Below are positions 20,622-29,165 of a DNA stretch of 64,000 bases, piece after piece. Below the pieces are notes generated by a model that was given only the letters and a program-made list of their open reading frames with translations, was not told the origin of the DNA and searched no databases. The position numbers were made by a program, and so were the translations under genes. Source of the DNA: [Clostridium] polysaccharolyticum (lineage in GTDB: Bacteria > Bacillota > Clostridia > Lachnospirales > Lachnospiraceae); NCBI RefSeq assembly GCF_900111595.1, contig NZ_FOHN01000004.1, positions 62,001 through 126,000 on the forward strand, in the 5' to 3' direction. Positions within the stretch are counted from its first letter, which is position 1. Each line of letters starts with the position of its first letter.

Positions 20622-20724
20622 AAAAAATAAGATTATGCCATTATATAAAAATATTATAGAAAGATTTGATATGGACTTAGTGTAAGAAGAATTAGTTCGA
20701 GTTTTATTGTGAAAAGGTGAGAAG

Positions 20725-21186
20725 ATGCCTAAACAAGATTATTTTAAAAATTTGCTAAAAGCGAATGGGTTAAAGGTGACAAATCAAAGAATAGCTATTT
20801 TAGAAGTGTTAGAGGACAGGCCAGGAGAACATTTGACAGCAGAAGAAATCTACGGCCTGGTCAAAGAAAAGTATCCTGAGATTGGACTGGCAACGGTATA
20901 CCGTACCATTCAGATGCTTTCAGAACTGGAAGTAATAGATAAATTAAATCTTGATGACGGCTTTGTACGTTATGAAATCGGTAATCGTGGTAAGGAAGGA
21001 AGCCATCATCATCATCATTTGATTTGTCTGAATTGTCATTCGGTGTTTACATTTGAGGATGATTTACTAGAAGTGTTAGAGGAGCGGATTCAGAATTCAC
21101 TTGGCTTTCGTGTTGTAGATCATGAAGTGAAATTATATGGTTATTGTAAAAACTGTAGTGAGCATGACTATGAGGAATCCAGATAA
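20725..21186 (+). CDS. Fur-family transcription regulator (PerR/Fur/Zur)
   Basis: A 153-residue regulator. The winged helix begins LKVTNQRIAILEVL and includes GLATVYRTIQMLSELEVI; the metal region has the histidine cluster GSHHHHHLICLNCH and a second pair CKNC near the C-terminus, giving the structural zinc site of two CXXC motifs. Subtype (peroxide sensor PerR, iron Fur or zinc Zur) cannot be decided from sequence alone; I could not find a convincing Fur or Per box upstream. rnjA follows after a 110-base gap with a hairpin. Confidence 0.9.
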   Translation: MPKQDYFKNLLKANGLKVTNQRIAILEVLEDRPGEHLTAEEIYGLVKEKYPEIGLATVYRTIQMLSELEVIDKLNLDDGFVRYEIGNRGKEGSHHHHHLICLNCHSVFTFEDDLLEVLEERIQNSLGFRVVDHEVKLYGYCKNCSEHDYEESR

Positions 21187-21239
21187 ATAATCCAAGTAAG
21201 AATAAAATTGAATAAAATGAAAACTGGTTTTTCTTAATG

Positions 21240-21261
21240 GCAAATGCGGCAGGGCATTTGC
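21240..21261 (+). terminator. Hairpin between the Fur-family gene and rnjA
   Basis: Perfect 8-bp stem GCAAATGC (21240-21247) and GCATTTGC (21254-21261) around a 6-base loop. No T-run follows, so it may be a processing signal and not a terminator. Confidence 0.4.
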
Positions 21262-21297
21262 GGCACTTAGTACATAATTATTTATGGAGGTGCTATT

Positions 21298-22968
21298 TTG
21301 AAATTAAAAGAATTATCAGATAAAGGAGTTAAGATTATTCCTTTAGGCGGCCTGGAACAGATCGGCATGAATATTACTGCGTTTGAGTTTGAAGATTCAA
21401 TCATTGTTGTGGATTGTGGGTTATCATTCCCGGAAGACGAAATGCTTGGAATTGATTTAGTCATACCAGATGTCACATATTTGAAAGAAAACATCAAAAA
21501 AGTAAAGGGATTTGTGATTACTCATGGCCACGAAGATCATATCGGAAGTATTCCATATGTATTAAAAGATGTGAATGTACCGATTTATGCAACAAAGCTT
21601 ACGATGGGAATCATTGAGAATAAGCTGAAAGAGCATAATTTAATGAAGACAACCAAGAGAAAGGTTATTAAATATGGGCAATCCATCAATCTTGGATGTT
21701 TCCGTATTGAATTTATCCGTACGAACCACAGTATTGCAGATGCTGCAGCATTAGCGATTTATACACCAGCAGGAATTATTGTGCACACAGGTGACTTTAA
21801 AGTGGACTATACGCCAGTTTATGGAGAAACAATTGATTTACAGCGTTTTGGTGAGATTGGGAAAAAAGGTGTTTTAGCATTGTTATGTGACAGTACCAAC
21901 GTAATGAAACCAGGTTATACTATGTCAGAACGGACAGTGGGAAAAACATTTGACAATATATTTGCAGAAAATGCGAAAAGCAGAATTATTGTAGCAACAT
22001 TTGCTTCTAATGTAGACCGTGTTCAGCAGATTATTAACTCAGCAGAAAAATTCGGGCGCAAGGTTGTAATTGAGGGACGGAGCATGGTGAATATTATGAC
22101 CACGGCTTCTGAACTTGGCTATATCTCTATGCCGGATAACATTCTTATTGACATTGAACAGATGAAAAACTATACAGATGACCAGATTGTGCTTATTACA
22201 ACGGGAAGCCAGGGTGAGGCAATGGCGGCATTGTCAAGAATGGCAGCATCGATTCATCGTAAAGTTACTATAAAACCAGGTGATTGCGTAATTTTTAGTT
22301 CTACACCAATTCCAGGAAATGAAAAATCTGTTTCCAAGGTGATTAATGAGCTGTCTATGAAAGGTGCAAAAGTCGTTTTTCAGGATACTCATGTATCAGG
22401 ACATGCCTGTCAGGAAGAAATTAAATTAATTTATGCATTAACGAAACCTAAATATGCAGTACCAGTTCATGGTGAGTACAGGCATCTGATTGCTCATGCC
22501 GAGTTAGCAGAGGGTATGGGAATTCCAAAAGATAATATTTTTATTATTTCTTCTGGGGATGTGCTGGAATTATCCTACGAAAAAGGTGAAGTAATTGATC
22601 ACGTTCCGGCTTCTGGAGTTTTAGTAGATGGCCTTGGAGTTGGTGATGTAGGAAACATCGTTTTACGGGACAGACAGCATTTGTCCGAAAATGGACTGAT
22701 TATTATTGTGGTGACACTTGAAAAATACAGCAATCAGATTTTGGCAGGACCAGATATCGTATCCAGAGGATTTGTTTATGTGAGAGAATCAGAAAATCTT
22801 ATGGATGAAGCACGTGATGTCGTAAATGAAGCATTAGATAAATGTTTGAGCCATAATGTAACAGATTGGGGAAGAATCAAAAATGAAATCAGAGATTCTC
22901 TAAGTGATTATTTATGGAAAAAGACAAAGAGAGATCCTATGATTCTGCCAATCATTATGGAAGTTTAA
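21298..22968 (+). CDS. rnjA: Ribonuclease J (metallo-beta-lactamase/beta-CASP RNase)
   Basis: A 556-residue protein with a TTG start behind GGAGGTG. It shows the metallo-beta-lactamase motif THGHEDHIGS, HTGDFKVDYTPV, beta-CASP motifs (VIEGRSM, SSTPIPGNE, VHVSGH-like DTHVSGHACQEE) and PVHGEYRHL. RNase J is a 5' exonuclease and endonuclease acting in mRNA decay and 16S maturation. YlbF-family, MltG-like, TrmR and TrhP genes follow in the same direction with short gaps. Whether it is J1 or J2 is uncertain, but only one copy is seen. Confidence 0.94.
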   Translation: MKLKELSDKGVKIIPLGGLEQIGMNITAFEFEDSIIVVDCGLSFPEDEMLGIDLVIPDVTYLKENIKKVKGFVITHGHEDHIGSIPYVLKDVNVPIYATKLTMGIIENKLKEHNLMKTTKRKVIKYGQSINLGCFRIEFIRTNHSIADAAALAIYTPAGIIVHTGDFKVDYTPVYGETIDLQRFGEIGKKGVLALLCDSTNVMKPGYTMSERTVGKTFDNIFAENAKSRIIVATFASNVDRVQQIINSAEKFGRKVVIEGRSMVNIMTTASELGYISMPDNILIDIEQMKNYTDDQIVLITTGSQGEAMAALSRMAASIHRKVTIKPGDCVIFSSTPIPGNEKSVSKVINELSMKGAKVVFQDTHVSGHACQEEIKLIYALTKPKYAVPVHGEYRHLIAHAELAEGMGIPKDNIFIISSGDVLELSYEKGEVIDHVPASGVLVDGLGVGDVGNIVLRDRQHLSENGLIIIVVTLEKYSNQILAGPDIVSRGFVYVRESENLMDEARDVVNEALDKCLSHNVTDWGRIKNEIRDSLSDYLWKKTKRDPMILPIIMEV

Positions 22969-22989
22969 GAATCAAGGGAGTATACAAGT

Positions 22990-23331
22990 ATGAAAAAGGT
23001 TGAGGAAGCTACCAGATTATTAATTGGGCAAATCAAAGAGAGCAAAGCGTATCAGGATTATACACGTTTGTATTCGGAGATACAGAAAAATCCTGAATTA
23101 TTAAAAAGAGTAAATGAGTATCGAAAACGCCGTTTTGAGATCCATTTGTCAAATGTGAAGGATTACAGCAATATGCAGGAAGATTTGCGTAGGGAGTTTA
23201 GTGATATTCATAGCAATGAATTGACGTTAGAATTTCTAATCGCAGAAAAGCATTTTAGTAATATGATGAAACTTGTCAACCATACTATCCTTGATAGTGT
23301 ACAGATGGATATTGACTTTTTGGGGGATTAG
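22990..23331 (+). CDS. YlbF/YmcA-family protein
   Basis: A 113-residue helical protein 21 bases after rnjA. KESKAYQDYTRLYSEIQKNPELLKRV and the heptad-like C-terminal helix match the YlbF/YmcA (Com_YlbF) family. In Bacillus these proteins form the RicA-RicF-RicT complex, which acts with RNase Y on mRNA maturation and in competence and sporulation control. Being directly after RNase J suggests an RNA-decay connection, which is inference. Confidence 0.75.
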   Translation: MKKVEEATRLLIGQIKESKAYQDYTRLYSEIQKNPELLKRVNEYRKRRFEIHLSNVKDYSNMQEDLRREFSDIHSNELTLEFLIAEKHFSNMMKLVNHTILDSVQMDIDFLGD

Positions 23332-23335
23332 ATAA

Positions 23336-23749
23336 ATGGCAGCGAAATCAGCAAAAGAGAAGAAATGGCAAAAAGGCGTCCGTATTTCCTTTCAGCTGGT
23401 ATTTGGCATTCTGCTTCACATTTTTATTATTTTAGGTACTATCTACATTACCAGAAATGTCTATGCATTTTCTTATCAGATTTTTGGTAATGATACGGTA
23501 GCAGAGGAACCGGGAACAGATGTAATGATTACAATAAGACGAGGCGATACGACGAAACAGATTGCAGAGCTTTTAGAACATAAACATGTCATAAAGAATA
23601 GTGATTCCTTTTTTATTCGGGCAAAGTTTATGGTAAATGCTTCTGCCCCCATCTTGCCAGGTGTATATAAGCTGAACACGTCCATGAACTATGGCAACAT
23701 TATTAGAACCATAACGGATCCAGGTGCAGACCTGAGAGAGGAAAGTTAG
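23336..23749 (+). CDS. MltG-like membrane protein lacking the catalytic domain
   Basis: A 137-residue protein four bases after the YlbF gene. It has one membrane segment (about residues 17-40) and a LysM-like segment, IRRGDTTKQIAELLEHKHVI, with SFFIRAKF and LPGVYKLNTSMNYGNIIRTI, which match the N-terminal part of the endolytic transglycosylase MltG (YrrL, about 350 residues). The C-terminal catalytic domain is absent and the reading frame ends with an ordinary stop. Because it sits between ruvX-type genes and the trmR/trhP pair just as yrrL does in B. subtilis, I read it as a reduced orthologue. It is not expected to cut glycan strands. Confidence 0.75.
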   Translation: MAAKSAKEKKWQKGVRISFQLVFGILLHIFIILGTIYITRNVYAFSYQIFGNDTVAEEPGTDVMITIRRGDTTKQIAELLEHKHVIKNSDSFFIRAKFMVNASAPILPGVYKLNTSMNYGNIIRTITDPGADLREES

Positions 23750-23765
23750 ATAGATTTCAGAAGAT

Positions 23766-23804
23766 GCGGGTATTTATTAGGAAACTAATAGGTACTCGCC
23801 TTTT
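23766..23804 (+). terminator. Terminator-like hairpin before trmR
   Basis: 15-base arms 23766-23780 and 23785-23799 pair with G-T wobbles around a GAAA tetraloop, followed by CTTTT. It lies inside an apparent 5' extension of the next gene, which argues that the true start is at 23833. Confidence 0.65.
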
Positions 23805-23832
23805 CCAATGTAAGAGAATCAGGAGAGAAGAC

Positions 23833-24489
23833 ATGATTACTGATGAAAGAATTGCGGCGTATATTGATTCGTTAGATAAAGAATTACCAGAGTTTTTACG
23901 TCAGCTAGAGAAGAAAGCGTTAAGTGAATATGTACCTATAATCAAGAAACCTGTCCAGAGCCTTCTGCGTTTCCTGATTGCCAATAAGAAACCAGACAGT
24001 ATTCTGGAGGTTGGTACAGCAGTTGGATTTTCTTCTATTTTTATGAGCCAGTATATAAAAGAGGAAGCTCATATTACGACAATAGAAAAAATGGAAGAAC
24101 GTATCCGGCAGGCAAAGGAAAACCGGAAAACAGCAGGAAAAGAGAATCAGATTACTATACTGGAAGGAGATGCTGCGGATATTTTAAAATCATTGAAACA
24201 GCAGGAAAAAATGTATGATATGATTTTCATGGATGCTGCCAAAGGCCAGTATCTGAATTTTCTTCCGGATATTTTCGATTTACTACGTCCGGGGGGACTG
24301 TTAATATCAGATAATGTGCTGCAGGATGGTGACATTGTAGAATCACGTTACGCAGTTACAAGAAGAAACAGAACGATTCATTTCCGCATGCGGGAATATT
24401 TATATGCCTTGACCCATTCGGATTCCTTTGAGACAGTAGTATTACCGATTGGGGATGGAGTAACATTAAGTACAAAACTAGTAAAATAG
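23833..24489 (+). CDS. trmR: O-methyltransferase, probable tRNA 5-hydroxyuridine methyltransferase TrmR
   Basis: A 218-residue SAM enzyme starting at ATG 23833 (MITDERIAAYIDSL) behind AGGAGAG. Motifs: ILEVGTAVGFSSIFMS (SAM motif I), ITTIEKMEERI, YDMIFMDAAKGQY and LLISDNVLQDG, all of the class I catechol-type O-methyltransferase family with its metal-binding aspartates. In B. subtilis the homologue YrrM (TrmR) methylates 5-hydroxyuridine at position 34 of tRNA to give mo5U. The U32 gene next door supplies the hydroxyl group, so the pair forms a two-step wobble modification path. Confidence 0.85.
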   Translation: MITDERIAAYIDSLDKELPEFLRQLEKKALSEYVPIIKKPVQSLLRFLIANKKPDSILEVGTAVGFSSIFMSQYIKEEAHITTIEKMEERIRQAKENRKTAGKENQITILEGDAADILKSLKQQEKMYDMIFMDAAKGQYLNFLPDIFDLLRPGGLLISDNVLQDGDIVESRYAVTRRNRTIHFRMREYLYALTHSDSFETVVLPIGDGVTLSTKLVK

Positions 24490-24511
24490 ATAGATTGAGA
24501 GGACAAGTACT

Positions 24512-25750
24512 ATGTCATTAAGAGAAAAACCTGAATTATTAATTCCAGCAGGCAGCTTAGAAGTATTAAAAGTTGCAGTACAATATGGTGCAGATGCCGT
24601 TTATATTGGTGGAGAAATCTTCAGTCTGCGTGCCAATGCAAAGAACTTTACCAAAGATAAAATGATGGAAGGCATAAAATATGCACATGAGCATGGTGTT
24701 AAAGTATATGTAACAGCTAATATTACCGCACATAACAGTGATTTAGCTGCAGCTAGAGAATATTTTGCAGAACTGAAAGAAGTAAAACCGGATGCGATTA
24801 TTGTTTCAGATCCTGGCATGTTTGAGATTGCCAAAGAAGTATGTCCGGAAATTGAACGGCATATCAGTACACAGGCAAATAATGTGAATTATGCTGATTT
24901 TAATTTCTGGAAAAACCAGGGGGCAAGCCGTGTGGTATCGGCAAGGGAGTTAAGCATAGAGGAAATCAAAGAAATCCGTGCCAATATTCCAGATGACTTA
25001 GAGATTGAAACATTTGTTCATGGTGCCATGTGTATGAGTTACTCAGGAAGATGTTTGTTAAGTAATTATATGACAGGCAGAGATGCGAATATGGGGGCAT
25101 GTACGCACCCTTGCCGCTGGAAATATCATATCGTAGAAGAAACAAGACCAGGGGAATACATGCCTGTATATGAAAATGAAAGAGGAACTTACATTTTCAA
25201 TTCAAAAGATTTGTGCATGATCGACCATATCCCAGATATTATGGATGCTGGCATAGACAGCTTAAAAATTGAAGGCAGAATGAAAACAGCTTTATATGTA
25301 GCCGTTGTTGCAAGAACTTACCGCGAAGCTATTGATGATTATTATAAAGATCCTGCTTTATATCAAAGCAAGATTCCGCATTATCAGGAGGAAATTGCAA
25401 AATGTACCTATCGTCAGTTTACAACTGGATTCTTCTATGGCAAGACTACAAGCGAATCTCAGGTATATGAAAATAACACATATACGAAAGGATATACGTA
25501 TCTTGGCTTAATTGAAGATAAAAATGAGGAAGGCTTATATGGATTAGAGCAGAAAAATAAATTCTGTGCAGGCGATACCATTGAAATCATGAAACCAGAC
25601 TTTGAGAATATAGAAGTTACTGTAAAACGTATTACAGATGAAGAAGGAAACGAAATGGAAAGCTGTCCACATCCTAGACAGAAAATCTATGTAGATCTTG
25701 GTGTGGAACTGAATGCCTTTGATATATTAAGAAAAAAAGAAGAACAATAA
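24512..25750 (+). CDS. trhP: U32-family protein, probable tRNA 5-hydroxyuridine synthesis protein TrhP
   Basis: A 412-residue protein 22 bases after trmR. It starts PELLIPAGSLEVLKVAVQYG and has the U32 core ISTQANNVNY and FVHGAMCMSYSGRCLLSNY with clustered cysteines (C of AMCMSYSGRC, CTHPCRWKY), which hold an iron-sulfur cluster in the family. Formerly called a peptidase, this group (YrrO/TrhP) hydroxylates U34 of tRNA using prephenate. B. subtilis has two genes here (yrrN, yrrO); only the longer YrrO-like one is present. Confidence 0.88.
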   Translation: MSLREKPELLIPAGSLEVLKVAVQYGADAVYIGGEIFSLRANAKNFTKDKMMEGIKYAHEHGVKVYVTANITAHNSDLAAAREYFAELKEVKPDAIIVSDPGMFEIAKEVCPEIERHISTQANNVNYADFNFWKNQGASRVVSARELSIEEIKEIRANIPDDLEIETFVHGAMCMSYSGRCLLSNYMTGRDANMGACTHPCRWKYHIVEETRPGEYMPVYENERGTYIFNSKDLCMIDHIPDIMDAGIDSLKIEGRMKTALYVAVVARTYREAIDDYYKDPALYQSKIPHYQEEIAKCTYRQFTTGFFYGKTTSESQVYENNTYTKGYTYLGLIEDKNEEGLYGLEQKNKFCAGDTIEIMKPDFENIEVTVKRITDEEGNEMESCPHPRQKIYVDLGVELNAFDILRKKEEQ

Positions 25751-25841
25751 AATATTTTTGTAAAAATTAGCTGGAAATGCACTAATTTATATTAACCCTC
25801 ATAAAATAGAAGGAAACTGGTAACGATGAGGTGCTTATATA

Positions 25842-26471
25842 TTGAAGTCATTTCCAATTCCACTAAGCACCAAAGAGGAGCAGCTTTATATTCGTTTGTG
25901 TAAGGACGGAGACAAGAAGGCAAGAGAGGTGCTCATTGAGCGTAACCTTCGGCTTGTTGCTCACATAGTAAAAAAATATAACACGAATGAAAGAGAGATT
26001 GATGATCTTATTTCCATTGGGACAATTGGACTTATAAAAGCGATTGATACCTTTGATGCCGAGAAGGGAATTCGTTTAGCAACGTATGCTTCACGCTGCA
26101 TCGAAAACGAATTACTTATGATGCTCAGAAATGGCAAAAAACAGTCAAAGGATGTTTATTTGTATGAACCAATTGGTGCTGATAAAGAAGGAAACGAGAT
26201 TAACCTGCTTGATATCATCGAATCAGTAGATGAAGATGTAGTTGAGGCTATGGAACTTTCGGAAAATATTTCGAAACTATATCAGTTTCTGGATGATATT
26301 CTCAGTGCGAGAGAAAAGGAAATTATTATTATGCGTTATGGCTTGTATGATGACCAGGAAATAACACAGCGTGAAATTGCCGATATGCTTGGCATAAGCA
26401 GAAGTTATGTAAGCCGGATTGAAAAAAAGGCATTGAAGAAGCTGAAAAATAAATATGAAAGTGAAGATTGA
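25842..26471 (+). CDS. sigK: Sporulation sigma factor SigK, intact and without pro-sequence
   Basis: A 209-residue sigma-70 family factor with a TTG start set 8 bases after GAGGTG. Region 2 shows [30 protein letters not shown] and [15 protein letters not shown]; region 4 shows [11 protein letters not shown] and [24 protein letters not shown], typical of SigK. It aligns from the residue that follows the Bacillus pro-sequence, and an in-frame TGA only four codons upstream (25827-25829) rules out a longer N-terminus. There is no skin-element interruption. It would direct late mother-cell transcription of coat and cortex genes without SpoIVFB processing. Confidence 0.88.
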   Translation: MKSFPIPLSTKEEQLYIRLCKDGDKKAREVLIERNLRLVAHIVKKYNTNEREIDDLISIGTIGLIKAIDTFDAEKGIRLATYASRCIENELLMMLRNGKKQSKDVYLYEPIGADKEGNEINLLDIIESVDEDVVEAMELSENISKLYQFLDDILSAREKEIIIMRYGLYDDQEITQREIADMLGISRSYVSRIEKKALKKLKNKYESED

Positions 26472-26481
26472 TTAGTGTGGG

Positions 26482-26518
26482 AAAGTGCTGTCAGGAAAAA
26501 TTCTGGCAGTACTTTTTT
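26482..26518 (+). terminator. Intrinsic terminator after sigK
   Basis: Arms 26482-26494 and 26503-26515 (AAAGTGCTGTCAG with CTGGCAGTACTTT, two wobble pairs), then a run of T residues to 26518. Confidence 0.8.
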
Positions 26519-26545
26519 GATTTTCTAATAAGGTCATGTTATAAT
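26517..26545 (+). promoter_or_regulatory. Promoter of the GerMN lipoprotein gene
   Basis: TTGATT at 26517-26522, a 17-base spacer and TATAAT at 26540-26545 with an extended -10 TGT. The -35 overlaps the T-run of the sigK terminator, so the two units are separated compactly. Confidence 0.7.
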
Positions 26546-26578
26546 GTGCCTATAAAAAGGAAAGAGAGGGGAAAGATT

Positions 26579-27181
26579 ATGTGGAAGAGATTCATGTTCA
26601 CATTGGTCATTGGAGGTGTTTTTCTAATGAGTGCAGGCTGCACAAAAACGGAAAAACAAACTACAAGAAACATTGCAGAAGTGAGTGTTCTGCCAGAAAC
26701 TGCATATTCATCAGAACCTTCCGATTCAAATGTGGAGGATACTGTAGCGCCAGCTGCACAAGAGTTTACAATATACCAGCCAGATGAGGATGCTCAATAT
26801 CTGATACCTGCAACTGTACAAGGGATAAAAACACCAGAAGGCATTATAAAGACTTTAATAGACCGACAGATTCTGCCAGAGGGGACTGAAATTTCTAAGA
26901 TTCTATTTAAAGCGAATGGAGAATACATTTCTTATGAAGATGGACTTGCTTCTGAGCCTGAACAGAAGACAGCTGAGCTTGACTTGTCTGGTGCATTTCT
27001 AGATGCCATGAAACAGGCCGGTTCTGCCGGGGAAACTATGATGATGGGATGCATAGTAAATTCATTAGCAGAAAACTTTCATCTTCAGTCTGTTTTAATA
27101 ACCGCCAATGGAGAAATCATTGAAACAGGTCATTGTATTTACGATGAACCTATAAGCTTTTACGAAGATTTGGTGAAATAA
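26579..27181 (+). CDS. GerMN-domain lipoprotein
   Basis: A 200-residue lipoprotein. I take ATG 26579 because GAGAGGGG lies 8 bases before it and the product then starts with a signal peptide and lipobox LMSAGC (Cys about 21). An upstream ATG at 26468 overlaps the sigK stop and would add a region containing the terminator. After a Ser/Thr/Pro-rich linker, the GerMN (sporulation/spore germination) domain is seen from about residue 90: PEGIIKTLIDRQILPEGT, ELDLSGAFLDAM, MMGCIVNSLAENFHLQSVLI. GerMN domains occur in envelope lipoproteins, including spore germination GerM. Substrate is unknown. Confidence 0.8.
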   Translation: MWKRFMFTLVIGGVFLMSAGCTKTEKQTTRNIAEVSVLPETAYSSEPSDSNVEDTVAPAAQEFTIYQPDEDAQYLIPATVQGIKTPEGIIKTLIDRQILPEGTEISKILFKANGEYISYEDGLASEPEQKTAELDLSGAFLDAMKQAGSAGETMMMGCIVNSLAENFHLQSVLITANGEIIETGHCIYDEPISFYEDLVK

Positions 27182-27327
27182 TGGAATAAAATTCTAGTAT
27201 CCCATATATACATAGTGATATAAAGCATCAGAGCAGGCGAAATAAAGGAAATTGACATATAATTTTAATGAGATTGCATGAAATTGGTAAATGACTTAAT
27301 TCATTAAGTAAAATAAATTGCAGAGGG

Positions 27328-27356
27328 TTGATGTAGATTTCGTTGTTTGTTAGAAT
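27328..27356 (+). promoter_or_regulatory. Candidate promoter of the type IV pilus operon
   Basis: TTGATG at 27328-27333, a 17-base spacer and TAGAAT at 27351-27356, about 60 bases before pilB. A 6-bp inverted repeat, TTCGTT (27339-27344) and AACGAA (27363-27368), brackets the -10 box and could be an operator. Confidence 0.5.
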
Positions 27357-27416
27357 ACTATTAACGAAGTTGGTACAAATTCCTTCACACATTTACGAAT
27401 TAGAGGGTGATTTTAC

Positions 27417-29138
27417 ATGGGTACTAGAATTGTTGACCAAGGTGGAAGGAAGAAAAAGAAATTAGGCGATTTACTAGTTTCTAGCGGTTCCATCTCAGAA
27501 GGACAGCTGCTTACAGCATTGGATAACCAGAAGGCAACTGGCAAAAAACTTGGAGAAAGCCTGATTGATTTAGGATATATAACGGATACGGATATTGCAG
27601 AAGCGTTACATAGACAGCTTGGGGTAGATATTGTAAAGCTTCAGGATATTGAGATACCGGATGAGATATTGCAATTAGTAAAAGAATCGGTACTGCGAAA
27701 GTACAGTGTTATTCCATTTGAGTACAGCATGCTGAATATGAATGAGCTGCGAGTTGCAATGGCTGATCCGATGGATATTTTCGCTATTGATGATTTGGCT
27801 TTTTTAACCAATATGCAGATTGAACCTGTAGTAACAACTCCAGCAGATATTATTGCGGCATTGGATAAATATTATGGCAATAATGAAGCTATGGAGGCGG
27901 CTGAAAAGTTTGCAAAGGAACAGGAAGAGCGTAAGAATAGTGTTAAAAAAGAGGAAACCATTAATCTGGAAGATGAAATTAACAATGCACCTATTGTTCA
28001 GCTGGTTAATAAAATAATTGAGCAGGCAGTTAGGCAAAGAGCCAGTGATATACATATTGAACCAATGGAATATCAGGTTAGAATCCGTTTCCGGGTGGAT
28101 GGTGTTTTAAAGACCATTATGAACTATGGAAATGAATTGCTTTCTGCAATCATGACCCGAATCAAAATTATAGGCGGCATGGATATTTCTGAAAAACGAA
28201 AACCACAGGATGGTCGTATTACCAGTGTGGTAGATAGAAAAGAGTACGATATCCGTGTTTCCGTATTGCCAACTGTTTATGGCGAAAAAGCAGTTATGCG
28301 TCTTACGTCAAAACAGGGACTTACAAGAGATAAAAAAGAATTAGGATTTAATGAAGAAGAGTTAAAGGCGTTTGATCATATTCTGCGTCATCCTCATGGA
28401 ATCATTCTTGTAACAGGTCCTACAGGAAGTGGTAAGTCTACCACTTTATACACAGCATTAAGTGAGTTAAACGTGGATGGAGTTAATATAGTCACAGTTG
28501 AAGACCCAGTCGAGGCTAATATTGATGGTATTAACCAGGTCCAGGTAAATAATAAGGCAGATATGACATTTGCCAACGCCCTGCGTTCTATTCTTCGTCA
28601 GGATCCAGATATCATTATGATTGGAGAGATCCGTGATGGGGAGACAGCAGAAATCGCAGTAAAAGCATCCATTACGGGGCATTTAGTAGTAAGTACGTTG
28701 CATACCAACAGTGCAGCGAGTACCATTACCCGTCTTGAAGATATGGGGATTGAATCCTATCTGATTGCAGATTCCGTTATTGGTGTAATTGCACAGCGTC
28801 TGGTAAGAAGGCTTTGTCCAAAGTGCAAAAAGCCAAGAAATGCAACTTATTTTGAAAAGGAACAGCTGGAATATCCAAAGGAGTTTCCTTTAGAGATTTA
28901 TGAACCTTGTGGATGCCAGCAATGTAATAATACCGGTTACATGGGGCGTATCGGTGTTTATGAGATTATGACGGTTACACAATCCATAAAAGATATTATA
29001 AGTAAAAAGGGGAACGCAGATGATATTAAACGTGCTGCACTGAAAGAGGGAATGCACACATTAAAGATGTCAGCATCGAAGTTTGTTATTGATGGAACTA
29101 CATCAATGGCTGAGATGCAGAGAATTGCATACGAATAA
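27417..29138 (+). CDS. pilB: Type IV pilus extension ATPase PilB with MshEN domain
   Basis: A 573-residue GspE/PilB ATPase, first gene of the pilus locus. Residues about 15-70 hold an MshEN repeat, KLGDLLVSSGSISEGQLLTA and a second copy KLGESLIDLGYITDTDI followed by LHRQ, close to the known c-di-GMP-binding consensus of MshE-type ATPases. The motor domain has Walker A GPTGSGKSTTLY near 334, EDPVEANIDGINQVQVN, the Asp and Walker B stretch DPDIIMIGEIRDGETAE, and a zinc motif CPKCKKP followed by CGCQQCNNTGYMGRIGVYE. It powers pilin addition from the cytoplasmic face of the membrane. pilT starts 27 bases downstream. Confidence 0.95.
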   Translation: MGTRIVDQGGRKKKKLGDLLVSSGSISEGQLLTALDNQKATGKKLGESLIDLGYITDTDIAEALHRQLGVDIVKLQDIEIPDEILQLVKESVLRKYSVIPFEYSMLNMNELRVAMADPMDIFAIDDLAFLTNMQIEPVVTTPADIIAALDKYYGNNEAMEAAEKFAKEQEERKNSVKKEETINLEDEINNAPIVQLVNKIIEQAVRQRASDIHIEPMEYQVRIRFRVDGVLKTIMNYGNELLSAIMTRIKIIGGMDISEKRKPQDGRITSVVDRKEYDIRVSVLPTVYGEKAVMRLTSKQGLTRDKKELGFNEEELKAFDHILRHPHGIILVTGPTGSGKSTTLYTALSELNVDGVNIVTVEDPVEANIDGINQVQVNNKADMTFANALRSILRQDPDIIMIGEIRDGETAEIAVKASITGHLVVSTLHTNSAASTITRLEDMGIESYLIADSVIGVIAQRLVRRLCPKCKKPRNATYFEKEQLEYPKEFPLEIYEPCGCQQCNNTGYMGRIGVYEIMTVTQSIKDIISKKGNADDIKRAALKEGMHTLKMSASKFVIDGTTSMAEMQRIAYE

Positions 29139-29165
29139 TAAAGTGATGACATGAGAGGAATATAG

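Noticed and set aside
20622-20724. Fur/Per box before the Fur-family gene (TATATAAAAATATTATA)
   Set aside because: AT-rich and partly symmetrical, but it does not match the known 15-base Per or 19-base Fur consensus well enough.
25751-25841. Sigma-E promoter before sigK (CATAAAAT at 25800-25807)
   Set aside because: The -10-like element fits, but no matching -35 lies at the right distance.
27182-27416. c-di-GMP riboswitch before pilB
   Set aside because: Looked for conserved GEMM-type core sequences and pairing; none was found in these 235 bases. Only a promoter and a small inverted repeat can be supported.
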